From NCBI GenBank assembly GCA_934168205.1, contig CAKPMX010000002.1:124001-188000 (forward strand): a stretch of 64,000 nucleotides of DNA, read 5' to 3'. The notes under the pieces were generated by a model, which saw only the letters and a list, made by a program, of their open reading frames with translations, was not told the origin of the DNA and did not search any database. This DNA comes from an uncultured Bacilli bacterium. Its GTDB lineage: Bacteria > Bacillota_I > Bacilli_A > RF39 > UBA660. The position numbers and the translations under genes are program-made. This document shows, one piece after another, positions 43,600 through 50,338 of the stretch. Every line of letters starts with the position of its first letter. The stretch's first letter is position 1.

Positions 43600-44209
43600 A
43601 AGCTAAATAATCCTCCTTACTGTGAAAGAAAAAACTAGTCTTCAATTTAGTAACTTTTAATTGTCCATCTTTTTCTACAGTATTAAAGGCGTCAATTAAA
43701 TAATTAAATTGAAATAAACCAAAATAATTCTTACAAACAATTACATTTCTTATTTGTTCCCTTAAAGGTTTAGCCATACGTGAATACACCTGACTACTAC
43801 CTAATATTAATTTTCTTTGTTTACGCTGTTGAGAAAGTTCAACAATAATTGATAAAGGTACGCCTTTAGATTCTAAAGAATTAAGTATTAAATGTATTTC
43901 ATCTAATACATAAATCACACCATAAACGCCGTTCTCAATTTTAAAATCATCAAAACCAGAATATTTTTTTACTTCATTTTCTATAGGAAAATTAAATTCA
44001 ATATTAGTAACAACAATAGCTTTAGGATAATCCTTTATTATTTTTTTAAAATAATGTACAACTGATAAAGTTTTTCCTGAACCTTGAGGACCACAAAAAA
44101 TATTAATACCTGTTGTCTTTAATTCTCCAGGTATAGAATTTTTAATCTTCCAAACTTGAGCCTTAATTCCATCGATAATATTTAATTCTCTATCCAAATA
44201 ATCGTTCAT
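43535..44209 (-). CDS. Zot/pI-type phage assembly ATPase
   Basis: This has Walker A G-P-Q-G-S-G-K-T (about 39-46), 'V-V-T-N-I-E-F-N' and Walker B 'V-I-Y-V-L-D-E-I-H' (about 100), with 'L-S-Q-Q-R-K-Q-R-K-L-I-L-G-S-S-Q' typical of the zonular occludens toxin / pI family that drives filamentous phage extrusion. At 224 residues it lacks an obvious C-terminal membrane helix, unlike M13 pI. Its ATG overlaps the preceding stop (TAATG). This gene is the strongest marker of an inovirus. Confidence 0.9.
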   Translation of the reverse strand: MNDYLDRELNIIDGIKAQVWKIKNSIPGELKTTGINIFCGPQGSGKTLSVVHYFKKIIKDYPKAIVVTNIEFNFPIENEVKKYSGFDDFKIENGVYGVIYVLDEIHLILNSLESKGVPLSIIVELSQQRKQRKLILGSSQVYSRMAKPLREQIRNVIVCKNYFGLFQFNYLIDAFNTVEKDGQLKVTKLKTSFFFHSKEDYLAYDTYKKMDTYVGIRNNTSSYY

Positions 44210-44340
44210 TAAATACTTACATCCTTTCCTAAATATGCACCAACAACAAATTTATATGCTTTAATACCTAAACCCCAAAAAATCGAATAAGGAACAACTG
44301 CCTCAACTAAAGACAAAAAACTTGTCATAGCCTCATTCAT
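44209..44340 (-). CDS. Small phage membrane protein, 43 aa
   Basis: M-N-E-A-M-T-S-F then a hydrophobic segment (V-V-P-Y-S-I-F-W-G-L-G). GGAGGC precedes the ATG. It lies between the coat terminator and the assembly ATPase and is coupled to the latter. Size suits a pVII/pIX-type minor coat protein. Confidence 0.65.
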   Translation of the reverse strand: MNEAMTSFLSLVEAVVPYSIFWGLGIKAYKFVVGAYLGKDVSI

Positions 44341-44361
44341 AAAAAAGCCTCCTTTCTAAAT

Positions 44362-44382
44362 AAAAAAGGGAGATATCCTCCC
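44362..44382 (-). terminator. Terminator behind the major coat gene
   Basis: On the minus strand GGGAG-GATAT-CTCCC followed by TTTTTT, 6 bp after the coat stop. Filamentous phages often place a terminator after gene VIII to make coat mRNA most abundant. Confidence 0.8.
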
Positions 44383-44387
44383 CCACC

Positions 44388-44627
44388 TTAAATCTTTCCG
44401 CCACCATTTGATAAAGCGTCTTTGATAAATTTGTATCCTTTTCTAGCATATTTCCAAGCGAAAATGGCAACGATACCAGCAGCAATTATTGCAGCTATTA
44501 CAGTAGCAACTTGAGCCAATGTTATTTGTCCTGTAACTCCACCGATAATACTATCAACGAAAGTCTTAATATCAGCACCTGTTGGGTTAGTAACTTCACC
44601 TAATAAAAATAAACGTCCTAGATTCAT
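44388..44627 (-). CDS. Major coat protein (pVIII-like), 79 aa
   Basis: An N-terminal polar segment with Asp/Glu and Thr/Gly, one long hydrophobic helix (about 38-58, 'V-A-T-V-I-A-A-I-I-A-A-G-I-V-A-I-F-A-W') and a Lys/Arg-rich C-terminus ('K-Y-A-R-K-G-Y-K-F-I-K') are the charge layout of filamentous phage major coat proteins: acidic outside, basic toward DNA. AGAAAGGAG precedes the ATG. A terminator follows. Confidence 0.85.
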   Translation of the reverse strand: MNLGRLFLLGEVTNPTGADIKTFVDSIIGGVTGQITLAQVATVIAAIIAAGIVAIFAWKYARKGYKFIKDALSNGGGKI

Positions 44628-44641
44628 CTATTTTCTCCTTT

Positions 44642-44878
44642 CTATAATTTCTTTTCTATATTTTGTAAAAAGGAAATCACTTTCCTTAATACCTTAGCTA
44701 AAAATATTTTTTTTGTTTTTCGATAATAACAAGAATCACATACATAACAGAAATCAACTATTATAATTAATTCATGTTTAAACTGATTAACATACCCCAC
44801 TTTGTAATTGCAAAATTTTACAATTTTATAGTAATAAGTATCGTAATTCAAATTATGCCAAACTGTTATATAAAGCAT
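44642..44878 (-). CDS. Phage hypothetical protein, 78 aa
   Basis: Tyr/Cys-rich N-terminal part with C-x-x-C (C-D-S-C-Y-Y) and a basic C-terminus (K-V-L-R-K-V-I-S-F-L). Its ATG overlaps the stop of the 53-aa gene (TAATG), which supports it being translated. Not recognised; a DNA-binding role is possible. Confidence 0.55.
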   Translation of the reverse strand: MLYITVWHNLNYDTYYYKIVKFCNYKVGYVNQFKHELIIIVDFCYVCDSCYYRKTKKIFLAKVLRKVISFLQNIEKKL

Positions 44879-45039
44879 TATCTATCTTGATAATACATAT
44901 TAATTAACTCTTTTTCTGCAGGTTCTGGGAAGTATTTAACTTTATAATTTGGAGTTAATTCAATTTCAATAACAACATACTTATCACCTTTTTTAGATAC
45001 GGCTTCTTTTAATGTTGCATTTAATAAAATTTCTGACAT
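44878..45039 (-). CDS. Small phage protein, 53 aa; candidate ssDNA-binding
   Basis: M-S-E-I-L-L-N-A-T-L-K-E-A then 'G-D-K-Y-V-V-I-E-I-E-L-T-P-N-Y-K-V-K-Y-F': a two-strand beta pattern with basic loop. GGAGG lies 9 nt before the ATG. It is the first gene after the phage promoter, where inoviruses often place the ssDNA-binding pV or other replication genes. The assignment is inference. Confidence 0.55.
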   Translation of the reverse strand: MSEILLNATLKEAVSKKGDKYVVIEIELTPNYKVKYFPEPAEKELINMYYQDR

Positions 45040-45067
45040 TTGCTGAAACCTCCTTTCAAAAATTTTA

Positions 45068-45162
45068 GTGAAACGGTTAGAATCGAACTAACATCAACCG
45101 TGGCATTAAGTATCATATTCCCGGTTACAACGATACAAGCTTTACCCTTAAGCTACGTTTCA
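45068..45162 (-). tRNA. tRNA-like sequence, 95 nt, with irregular anticodon arm
   Basis: The acceptor stem TGAAACG/CGTTTCA is perfect, D arm GCTT-AAGGGTA-AAGC is good and T arm GTTAG-TTCGATT-CTAAC is canonical. The anticodon arm is odd: GTATC/GATAC pairs but encloses 17 nt that start GTTGTAA; a 7-nt loop with anticodon TGT (Thr) followed by a 10-nt insertion would fit. A 17-nt variable region follows. No CCA is encoded, unlike the host tRNAs. It may be a decayed or non-canonical tRNA, or a structural mimic. Confidence 0.45.
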
Positions 45163-45171
45163 CGTGAAACG
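45156..45171. promoter_or_regulatory. parS-like palindrome
   Basis: CGTTTCACGTGAAACG is a perfect 16-bp palindrome; its inner 14 bp equal the core of the parS site bound by ParB/Spo0J in Bacillus (TGTTTCACGTGAAACA). It overlaps the 5' end of the tRNA-like sequence and touches the operator-like palindrome. Confidence 0.75.
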
Positions 45172-45187
45172 ATTACATAATGTAATC
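45171..45187. promoter_or_regulatory. Operator-like 17-bp palindrome
   Basis: GATTACAT-A-ATGTAATC is a perfect inverted repeat beginning just downstream of the -10 box of the phage promoter, about where transcription starts. It is a candidate site for the divergent RHH protein. Confidence 0.6.
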
Positions 45188-45195
45188 ATAATTAA

Positions 45196-45224
45196 AGTAT
45201 AATATATAATCACTTTGTTGTCAA
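45196..45224 (-). promoter_or_regulatory. Phage operon promoter
   Basis: On the minus strand TTGACA, 17 nt and TATACT: a near-consensus SigA-type promoter reading into the phage genes. A weaker -10 (TATAAT, 45256-45261) on the + strand would serve the RHH gene. Confidence 0.8.
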
Positions 45225-45281
45225 TATGAATATATAAAAAATGATAGCAAAAAGATATAATATTGAAAGTGAGGTGATAGT

Positions 45282-45449
45282 ATGAACGAAATAATACCAA
45301 CTACAATAAGAATACAAGAAGAAACAAAAACAGCAATAGAAGACATAGCAAAAATAGAACAACGTAGTTTTAATAAAATGGTAGAATTTATACTTCAAAA
45401 ATACATATACGAATATATGAAAAATCAAGAAGAAAAAGAAAAAGACTAG
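45282..45449 (+). CDS. Ribbon-helix-helix (Arc/MetJ-type) regulator, 55 aa
   Basis: M-N-E-I-I-P-T-T-I-R-I-Q-E-E-T forms the beta ribbon and 'A-I-E-D-I-A-K-I-E-Q-R-S-F-N-K-M-V-E' the first helix and turn of an RHH protein, ending in a charged tail. GAGGTGAT lies before the ATG. It is divergent from the phage operon and the only + strand phage gene, the place of a lysogeny-type repressor. I infer that it binds the 17-bp palindrome and/or the parS-like site. Confidence 0.8.
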   Translation: MNEIIPTTIRIQEETKTAIEDIAKIEQRSFNKMVEFILQKYIYEYMKNQEEKEKD

Positions 45450-45462
45450 ATAACTAGTCTTT
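45441..45462. terminator. Hairpin ending the RHH gene, and rep in the circular form
   Basis: A perfect 9-bp AAAGACTAG/CTAGTCTTT stem overlaps the RHH stop codon. In the circular phage it lies directly behind the rep stop (R-K-TAA), so it would end both convergent genes. Confidence 0.8.
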
Positions 45463-45476
45463 TATATTTTACTTTC

Positions 45477-45496
45477 TATCAATTATAGGAAGTTGC
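45477..45496. repeat. attR, 20-bp direct repeat
   Basis: Same 20 bp as attL. On the minus strand its XerC arm and centre are followed by GAAAGTAAAAT, which matches the left XerD arm TTATGTTAACT at only 6 of 11 positions, so this end is not a complete dif site and probably shows the phage attP arm. Confidence 0.9.
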
Positions 45497-45784
45497 AATA
45501 TTGAAGAAATAGATGAATATATGGTAGTTTATGTATATTATCAATGATTATTTTTAAATATATTATTACTCTTTTACTTATATATTTATTTTGTTTGAAT
45601 ATAAGTATTTATATACAACTTATACATTAATTATCATGTATTATTTTATTATTATATATTTATGTAGAAAAAATTTTAAATTAAAAACAGTTCTTTTAAA
45701 TTTTATATAGAACTGTTTATTTTTTATTAATAATTTATATTGATGATTATAGTATACTTACTACTACTCTTCTCTATTACATCC
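45497..45784. other. AT-rich stretch right of the prophage
   Basis: I see no gene here. A 10-bp AAACAGTTCT/AGAACTGTTT hairpin (45685-45718) with TTTTT on the minus strand is the likely terminator of the HTH gene. Confidence 0.6.
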
Positions 45785-46552
45785 TTATACTTTTCTTGAC
45801 TGAATCTCAGCTATTTTTTCTAATACTTCCTTAGCATTATCTTCATTTATTTCAGTGTAACCTAATTCTTTTAAGGCTTGAACTTTAGCTGTATTTAATT
45901 CTTGAGTACGAGATAATTTTTCTTCGTTTTTATGTTCAATATCTTCCTCAAAACGTTTATGTGTAGCTGCTAATTTTGTTTTAGACGCACCACCGTTGTT
46001 ATATAAGGTCATTGCACTGAACATAATACTTTCAAATATGAATTGTTTTTCACTGTTGAAAGCAAAATCTAATGGAGGCGTAAATCCTAATGATTTTGAA
46101 ACATATCCTAATATATATTTTAATTCATTATTTGTTTCCATTGATTGTAGAAAATGATATAGATATAGATATGTGTTATAAGTATCTTTTGTTTTATCGG
46201 AAGATAATTTTTCTTTTAAGATATTTATAATATCTGATAATAATTCTTGTTCTTTTTTATTAAAGCCTTTTAGATCTGCTATTATATCTTTACTAGAAGA
46301 ATCCTTTACTCCTTCGTTTAACCTATTCTCTACTTCAATTATATATTCACCATTGATTTTTAAATCTTTTAATTCATCAATTTTTTCTATATTTAATAAG
46401 CTTAATAATTTAGCGGCTTTTTCTTTTGGCCAGTTATTAATATCTTCTATAGCTAGATAATTATATAACATTTGCCTAGATACTCCTAAATATTTAGCTA
46501 AGCGTACTTTACTAATTCCTAATTCTGTTAATACTATATTTAATTCTTTCAT
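45785..46552 (-). CDS. HTH-domain regulator, 255 aa
   Basis: An N-terminal helix-turn-helix (about 8-45, 'I-S-K-V-R-L-A-K-Y-L-G-V-S-R-Q-M-L-Y-N-Y-L') is followed by a long helical region without a recognised domain. AGGAGGG precedes the start. It lies outside the 20-bp repeats, so it is not part of the inovirus as bounded here, but it borders dif and may belong to an older element. Promoter and an inverted repeat are seen upstream, suggesting autoregulation. Confidence 0.7.
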   Translation of the reverse strand: MKELNIVLTELGISKVRLAKYLGVSRQMLYNYLAIEDINNWPKEKAAKLLSLLNIEKIDELKDLKINGEYIIEVENRLNEGVKDSSSKDIIADLKGFNKKEQELLSDIINILKEKLSSDKTKDTYNTYLYLYHFLQSMETNNELKYILGYVSKSLGFTPPLDFAFNSEKQFIFESIMFSAMTLYNNGGASKTKLAATHKRFEEDIEHKNEEKLSRTQELNTAKVQALKELGYTEINEDNAKEVLEKIAEIQSRKV

Positions 46553-46571
46553 GTTTTACCCTCCTAATATA

Positions 46572-46616
46572 ATTATAGGCAAGTTTGTGTAAATAATCAA
46601 GTGTAAATTGACACTT
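46572..46616 (-). promoter_or_regulatory. Promoter and operator of the HTH gene
   Basis: On the minus strand TTGATT, 17 nt and TATAAT (46572-46600). An inverted repeat AAGTGT-n6-ACACTT (46599-46616) overlaps the -35 edge; a GTGTAAAT half-site recurs at 46587. Confidence 0.65.
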
Positions 46617-46625
46617 TTTTTAATT

Positions 46626-46652
46626 AAAAAAATACTGTGTTATTTTACAGTA
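46626..46652 (-). terminator. Terminator of mnmA
   Basis: On the minus strand TACTGT/ACAGTA overlapping the stop, then T7. Confidence 0.7.
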
Positions 46653-47679
46653 CTTTTTCTATTATGCCGCCGCCTAAACAAATATTGTTTTGATTATAAA
46701 ATACTACGGACTGTCCTTTTGTTATAGCTCTTACTGGTTCTTTGAAGGTTACTAGTATTTTATCATCTACTTTTTCTAATGTTGCTTCTTGTTTGTCACC
46801 TCTAGACCTTATTTTAGCTAGTACATTGCTTGGTAATTCATCTACTAGTATATTTATATTGTTTGCTAGTAATTGGGTTTTAAATAGGCTTTTATTAGGG
46901 CCTACTATTAAGGCATTATTTTTAGTATCTATTTCTAGGACATATAATGGCTCTTTATAACTTATATTTAATCCTTTTCTTTGTCCTATGGTGTAATATA
47001 TTAGTCCATGATGTTTACCTATAATTGTATTATCTTCTAAATATATATTACCTGGTTTAGCTTTTTCTTTCATGTGTTCTTCTAAATACTTTGGGTAATC
47101 GTCATTTGGTATAAAGCACACTTCTTGACTATCTTTTTTATTACTTACACTTAGTCCTGCGCTTCTAGCAACTTCTCTTACTTCGTCTTTACTTTTATAT
47201 TTTTCTAAAGGGAATATAACGTGTTTTAAGACTTCTTTATCTATACCATATAAGAAGTATGACTGATCTTTATTTATAGTGTTTGATGAGATTAATTTAC
47301 CATTTTCTACTTTAGCATAATGACCAGTAGCAATATAGTAAGCATGTAATTCTTCTTTTGCTTTTTTATAGAATAGTCCAAATTTAAATTTTTTATTACA
47401 TAATACACAAGGATTAGGAGTTTGACCAGATTTGTATGACTCAATAAAATTATTTATTACTATATCTTTAAACTCTTTAGTTAAATCAAATACGTAGTGT
47501 TTTATGCCTAATTTTTGACATACTTCTTTAGCATCATTTATGGCTTTTTCAGTTTTTTCATCATCTATTAATCTCATTGTTGCTCCTACGATATTATAGC
47601 CTTCTTTTTGTAATAAATAAGCGGTTGTAGAAGAGTCCACTCCTCCTGACATCGCAACAACTACTAATTTTTTATCCAT
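46645..47679 (-). CDS. mnmA: tRNA 2-thiouridylase MnmA
   Basis: This has an N-terminal PP-loop S-G-G-V-D-S-S (about 10-16), the catalytic Cys in 'N-P-C-V-L-C-N-K-K-F-K-F' and second Cys in 'S-Q-E-V-C-F-I-P'. It makes s2U34 in tRNA-Gln, -Glu and -Lys, of which Gln and Glu genes are in this window. 344 residues, slightly short. Start follows AGGTGAAG. Confidence 0.95.
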   Translation of the reverse strand: MDKKLVVVAMSGGVDSSTTAYLLQKEGYNIVGATMRLIDDEKTEKAINDAKEVCQKLGIKHYVFDLTKEFKDIVINNFIESYKSGQTPNPCVLCNKKFKFGLFYKKAKEELHAYYIATGHYAKVENGKLISSNTINKDQSYFLYGIDKEVLKHVIFPLEKYKSKDEVREVARSAGLSVSNKKDSQEVCFIPNDDYPKYLEEHMKEKAKPGNIYLEDNTIIGKHHGLIYYTIGQRKGLNISYKEPLYVLEIDTKNNALIVGPNKSLFKTQLLANNINILVDELPSNVLAKIRSRGDKQEATLEKVDDKILVTFKEPVRAITKGQSVVFYNQNNICLGGGIIEKVL

Positions 47680-47728
47680 ATTACTTCACCTGTTAAAATT
47701 ATACAATAAAATGGCTATTTTTTAAAGA

Positions 47729-48325
47729 CTATGTTAGAGAAAAGAGTTTTGGCACTACATATGTTTCAATTACGGAGCTAAATATTAGTATAATGATGCT
47801 TATTACTAATAATTTTAAATATCTATTTACAATAATTCTTTTATTATATTCTTTTTTTCGAAAGAGATAATTAAATAACATTAATGAAAAACTTATTGAA
47901 TAATAGCTTATTACAAAAAATATAAATAGATTAATAATATTTGGTACTATATATATTAAGGCTTTGATTACTCCATTTAATTTATATGTACTTATAATAC
48001 TGGATATTGTAAAACCTAAACTTAGGCTTTTGTAACCCAGTAATATAATTACTATTGGTATTCCTATTATTGAAATACCTAGTAACCAGAGAATTAAATC
48101 TATAATTATATTACTGGTTAAGGTTTTAAATAATAGTTCATTTGTTTTTAATTGGTTATTTTTTATGGTATCAAAGAATGAGTTTAGACTTGTTTGGATT
48201 ATTTTTCTATTTTCTTCATTTAAAATACTTGGTAATAATACTCCTATTATGAATGCTACAATACATATTACAAAGATTATTATAAATTGTTTTTTATCTT
48301 TTAGTTTTTTAATTATTTTTTTCAT
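47729..48325 (-). CDS. spoIIM: Stage II sporulation protein M
   Basis: This 198-residue protein has five hydrophobic helices. 'L-W-L-L-G-I-S-I-I-G-I-P-I-V-I', 'G-F-T-I-S-S-I-I' and 'I-V-P-N-I-I-N-L' match SpoIIM, a part of the DMP complex for septal wall removal and forespore engulfment. It supports a sporulating ancestry with spoIIGA-sigE and spoIVB. Confidence 0.88.
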   Translation of the reverse strand: MKKIIKKLKDKKQFIIIFVICIVAFIIGVLLPSILNEENRKIIQTSLNSFFDTIKNNQLKTNELLFKTLTSNIIIDLILWLLGISIIGIPIVIILLGYKSLSLGFTISSIISTYKLNGVIKALIYIVPNIINLFIFFVISYYSISFSLMLFNYLFRKKEYNKRIIVNRYLKLLVISIIILIFSSVIETYVVPKLFSLT

Positions 48326-48427
48326 ATTATCATCCTCATTTAAATATATTATTTTTATTTGTTTCTATGTAAAAATATGTTTTACTTTTTATGACAATTA
48401 TTTTATAATTATAGTGAGGTGTATATT

Positions 48428-48514
48428 ATGAGTAAGAAAGTAACACGCATTATATCAATAATTTTATGTTTAGCAATGGTAATTGGTTTTATTAGTGTTC
48501 TATTTTATTTATAA
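48428..48514 (+). CDS. Tiny membrane protein, 28 aa (DUF4044-like)
   Basis: M-S-K-K-V-T-R then one hydrophobic helix to the end. AGTGAGGTG lies 9 nt before the ATG, and a TATAAT is about 20 nt further up. The Lys-rich start and single helix resemble DUF4044-type proteins. A terminator follows at once, so it looks like a complete gene unit. Confidence 0.6.
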   Translation: MSKKVTRIISIILCLAMVIGFISVLFYL

Positions 48515-48518
48515 AAAG

Positions 48519-48546
48519 AAAAAGTCATCGTTTGATGGCTTTTTTA
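48519..48546. terminator. Bidirectional terminator
   Basis: An AAAGTCATC/GATGGCTTT stem with T tracts lies between convergent genes. Confidence 0.7.
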
Positions 48547-48846
48547 TTTGCTTATATATCCTTCTATTTCAGGATTAATACTTTTTATTGTGTCATTACT
48601 AAAGTTATATTTATTAGCAATGTCATTTATTCTTTTATAGTCTTTGGCTAGATAAAGCATTAATATACCAGATATGCGGTCTGCTGTGTATTGACTTAAT
48701 TTAGCGTAGTCTGATGATGAAATATTATATTTGTTTTTTATACTAGCGGCAGGTCCTAGCGCATATAAGTAATTGGTTAGAGAACGGCTTACTTTATCTA
48801 TTTCTTTATTTCTATCTTTTAATCTTACTTTTGTCCATACTTTCAT
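48544..48846 (-). CDS. Hypothetical protein, 100 aa
   Basis: An all-helical, basic protein ('Y-L-Y-A-L-G-P-A-A-S-I-K-N-K-Y') without membrane segments. It is not recognised. AAGGAAGG precedes the start. It may be a small DNA-binding protein, but there is no motif to show it. Confidence 0.55.
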   Translation of the reverse strand: MKVWTKVRLKDRNKEIDKVSRSLTNYLYALGPAASIKNKYNISSSDYAKLSQYTADRISGILMLYLAKDYKRINDIANKYNFSNDTIKSINPEIEGYISK

Positions 48847-48915
48847 ATTAATACCTTCCTTTTCTTTGTCTTAATATACTAGCATATATAAAGAAAAAAA
48901 GAAAGCAAAACTTTC

Positions 48916-49440
48916 TTATTTTAAGTATGGATTATTTTCTTTTTCATATTTTAATGTTGTATCTTCATCGTGACCAGGATATAGCTTTATATTTTCATCG
49001 TATGTTAAAATTTTCTTGATACTTTCCTTCATTTCACTTGGATTAGCTCCAGGTAAATCGGTTCTACCAATGGATTCTTTAAATATGAAGTCTCCAACAA
49101 ACATTACATTTTCCTCTTCGAAATAGAATGTTACTGAATCTTTTGAGTGACCTGGAGTATAGATACATTTAAATTTAAATGGTCCTATTTCATATTCTTT
49201 TTCTTCTAAATTACTTCTTTTAAATATTTTAATAGATTTTTTAGTTAAGAAATTTCTAAGTGCTCCTATATGATCAAAATGAGAATGGGTTATTAAAACT
49301 CCTAGTATTTTGTTGTCTCCAATAGCTTCTTTTATATTTAAATAGTCATCTCCTGGATCTATTACTAAAGCTTCTTTATTTTCAATTAAGACATAACAAT
49401 TTTCGTCTAATGCTCCTGTTACTATTTTTTTAATTTCCAT
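48916..49440 (-). CDS. MBL-fold hydrolase (glyoxalase II-like)
   Basis: This 174-residue metallo-beta-lactamase fold protein has the metal motif H-S-H-F-D-H (about 52-57), a later His in 'Y-T-P-G-H-S', Asp in 'F-V-G-D-F-I-F' and His in 'Y-P-G-H-D'. This is the short YqgX-type group, usually hydroxyacylglutathione hydrolase-like; true substrate unknown. Confidence 0.9.
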   Translation of the reverse strand: MEIKKIVTGALDENCYVLIENKEALVIDPGDDYLNIKEAIGDNKILGVLITHSHFDHIGALRNFLTKKSIKIFKRSNLEEKEYEIGPFKFKCIYTPGHSKDSVTFYFEEENVMFVGDFIFKESIGRTDLPGANPSEMKESIKKILTYDENIKLYPGHDEDTTLKYEKENNPYLK

Positions 49441-49458
49441 TATTAATTCACCTGCTTT

Positions 49459-50247
49459 TTATATTTTTAATTCTTTGCTTTTATATACATAATTATAATT
49501 TGTATCTAATTTGAATGTATAAATATAGGTACCGGAAACTAATTTTTCTGGTAGTTTTTGACCTTCACTTCCATAGTATTTTACATTTTCATATAGAATA
49601 ATTGTAGATTCTTGGGATGTTGCTTTTACAAGTTCTTTTTCAGCTCTATATGTAGTTGATTGTTCTTCTTCGCAATATCCTTCTACATATTCTCCTCTTT
49701 TTTCAATATATTGATATCCGCCAATACATTTTCTACCTATTTGGATATTATTATTTTGAAAATTAGCATCTTCACCAAAGAGTTTTTTGTATTCTACCTT
49801 AAGTGTTTCTTCTTTAAATGCTCTTGGCGTGTAAGCGTTAGTATTTATACAAGAGTAGTATGGCATTGCGGTGTCACTGAAATAGTTACAATTTGATTCA
49901 TATATTTTATAATTAGGAATTTGTCTATAGGCTAAATATAATTTTAAGGAATCGTTTAGTTCTGGTTCTGCCGCATCTTCTTTAATCGTTGTATAAACTT
50001 TGCTGTAAAGGTCTTGAACTATTGTTGAATCAAGAGAAAGTTCTTTTACATCGCCTGTTGTTGATACGGGAGTACATTTTTCGTTTAATTCATAAATTTC
50101 TTTTTGATGCTCAGTATATGTGTAATACGTGAAAAAACAGAATCCCGCTACTACAAACAAGAAAAATATTAAACCTGTATGTTTTTTCTTTGGTTTTGTC
50201 TCTGTCACAACTGCAACATTTTCTGTAACATTATTTGTATTATTCAT
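49459..50247 (-). CDS. Single-pass membrane protein with Cys-rich ectodomain
   Basis: A short cytoplasmic tail, one transmembrane helix (about 25-43) and a 215-residue outside domain with seven Cys (for example E-S-N-C-N-Y-F, Y-Y-S-C, R-K-C-I, G-Y-C-E). Not recognised; disulfides or a metal site are possible. Confidence 0.65.
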   Translation of the reverse strand: MNNTNNVTENVAVVTETKPKKKHTGLIFFLFVVAGFCFFTYYTYTEHQKEIYELNEKCTPVSTTGDVKELSLDSTIVQDLYSKVYTTIKEDAAEPELNDSLKLYLAYRQIPNYKIYESNCNYFSDTAMPYYSCINTNAYTPRAFKEETLKVEYKKLFGEDANFQNNNIQIGRKCIGGYQYIEKRGEYVEGYCEEEQSTTYRAEKELVKATSQESTIILYENVKYYGSEGQKLPEKLVSGTYIYTFKLDTNYNYVYKSKELKI

Positions 50248-50338
50248 ATAATAATCACCAGCCCTATTCTACTCTACTTTTTAATTTTAATATATTTAAA
50301 TAAAAAATACAATAAAAATGTCTAATTAGTAGACATTT

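Larger units (their letters stand above)
40847..45496. mobile_element. dif-integrated filamentous phage (inovirus-like prophage), 4,630-bp unit
   Basis: A 20-bp direct repeat bounds the element. Inside, in transcription order on the minus strand, are a control region, a 53-aa and a 78-aa protein, a pVIII-like coat protein, a 43-aa membrane protein, a Zot/pI ATPase, a 138-aa signal-anchored protein, a 38-aa protein, a 371-aa tail-type protein, a 90-aa membrane protein, an origin and a pMV158-type Rep; one RHH gene runs the other way. No integrase is encoded, so host XerC/XerD must integrate it. The order replication, coat, attachment, assembly is typical of inoviruses, shuffled. Confidence 0.85.

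Noticed and set aside
45068..45162. tRNA-Sec or tRNA-Pyl
   Set aside because: An 8-bp acceptor and 95-nt length suggested tRNA-Sec, but no TCA or CTA stands in an anticodon position and the D arm is ordinary.
45210..45428. Minus-strand ORF rich in Phe/Tyr
   Set aside because: It is the antisense shadow of the RHH gene, which has a ribosome binding site and a clear fold pattern.
40411..46644. Integrative conjugative element or insertion sequence
   Set aside because: No relaxase, transposase or conjugation gene is present; the Rep is a replication initiator and the ATPase is Zot-like, with phage coat genes.
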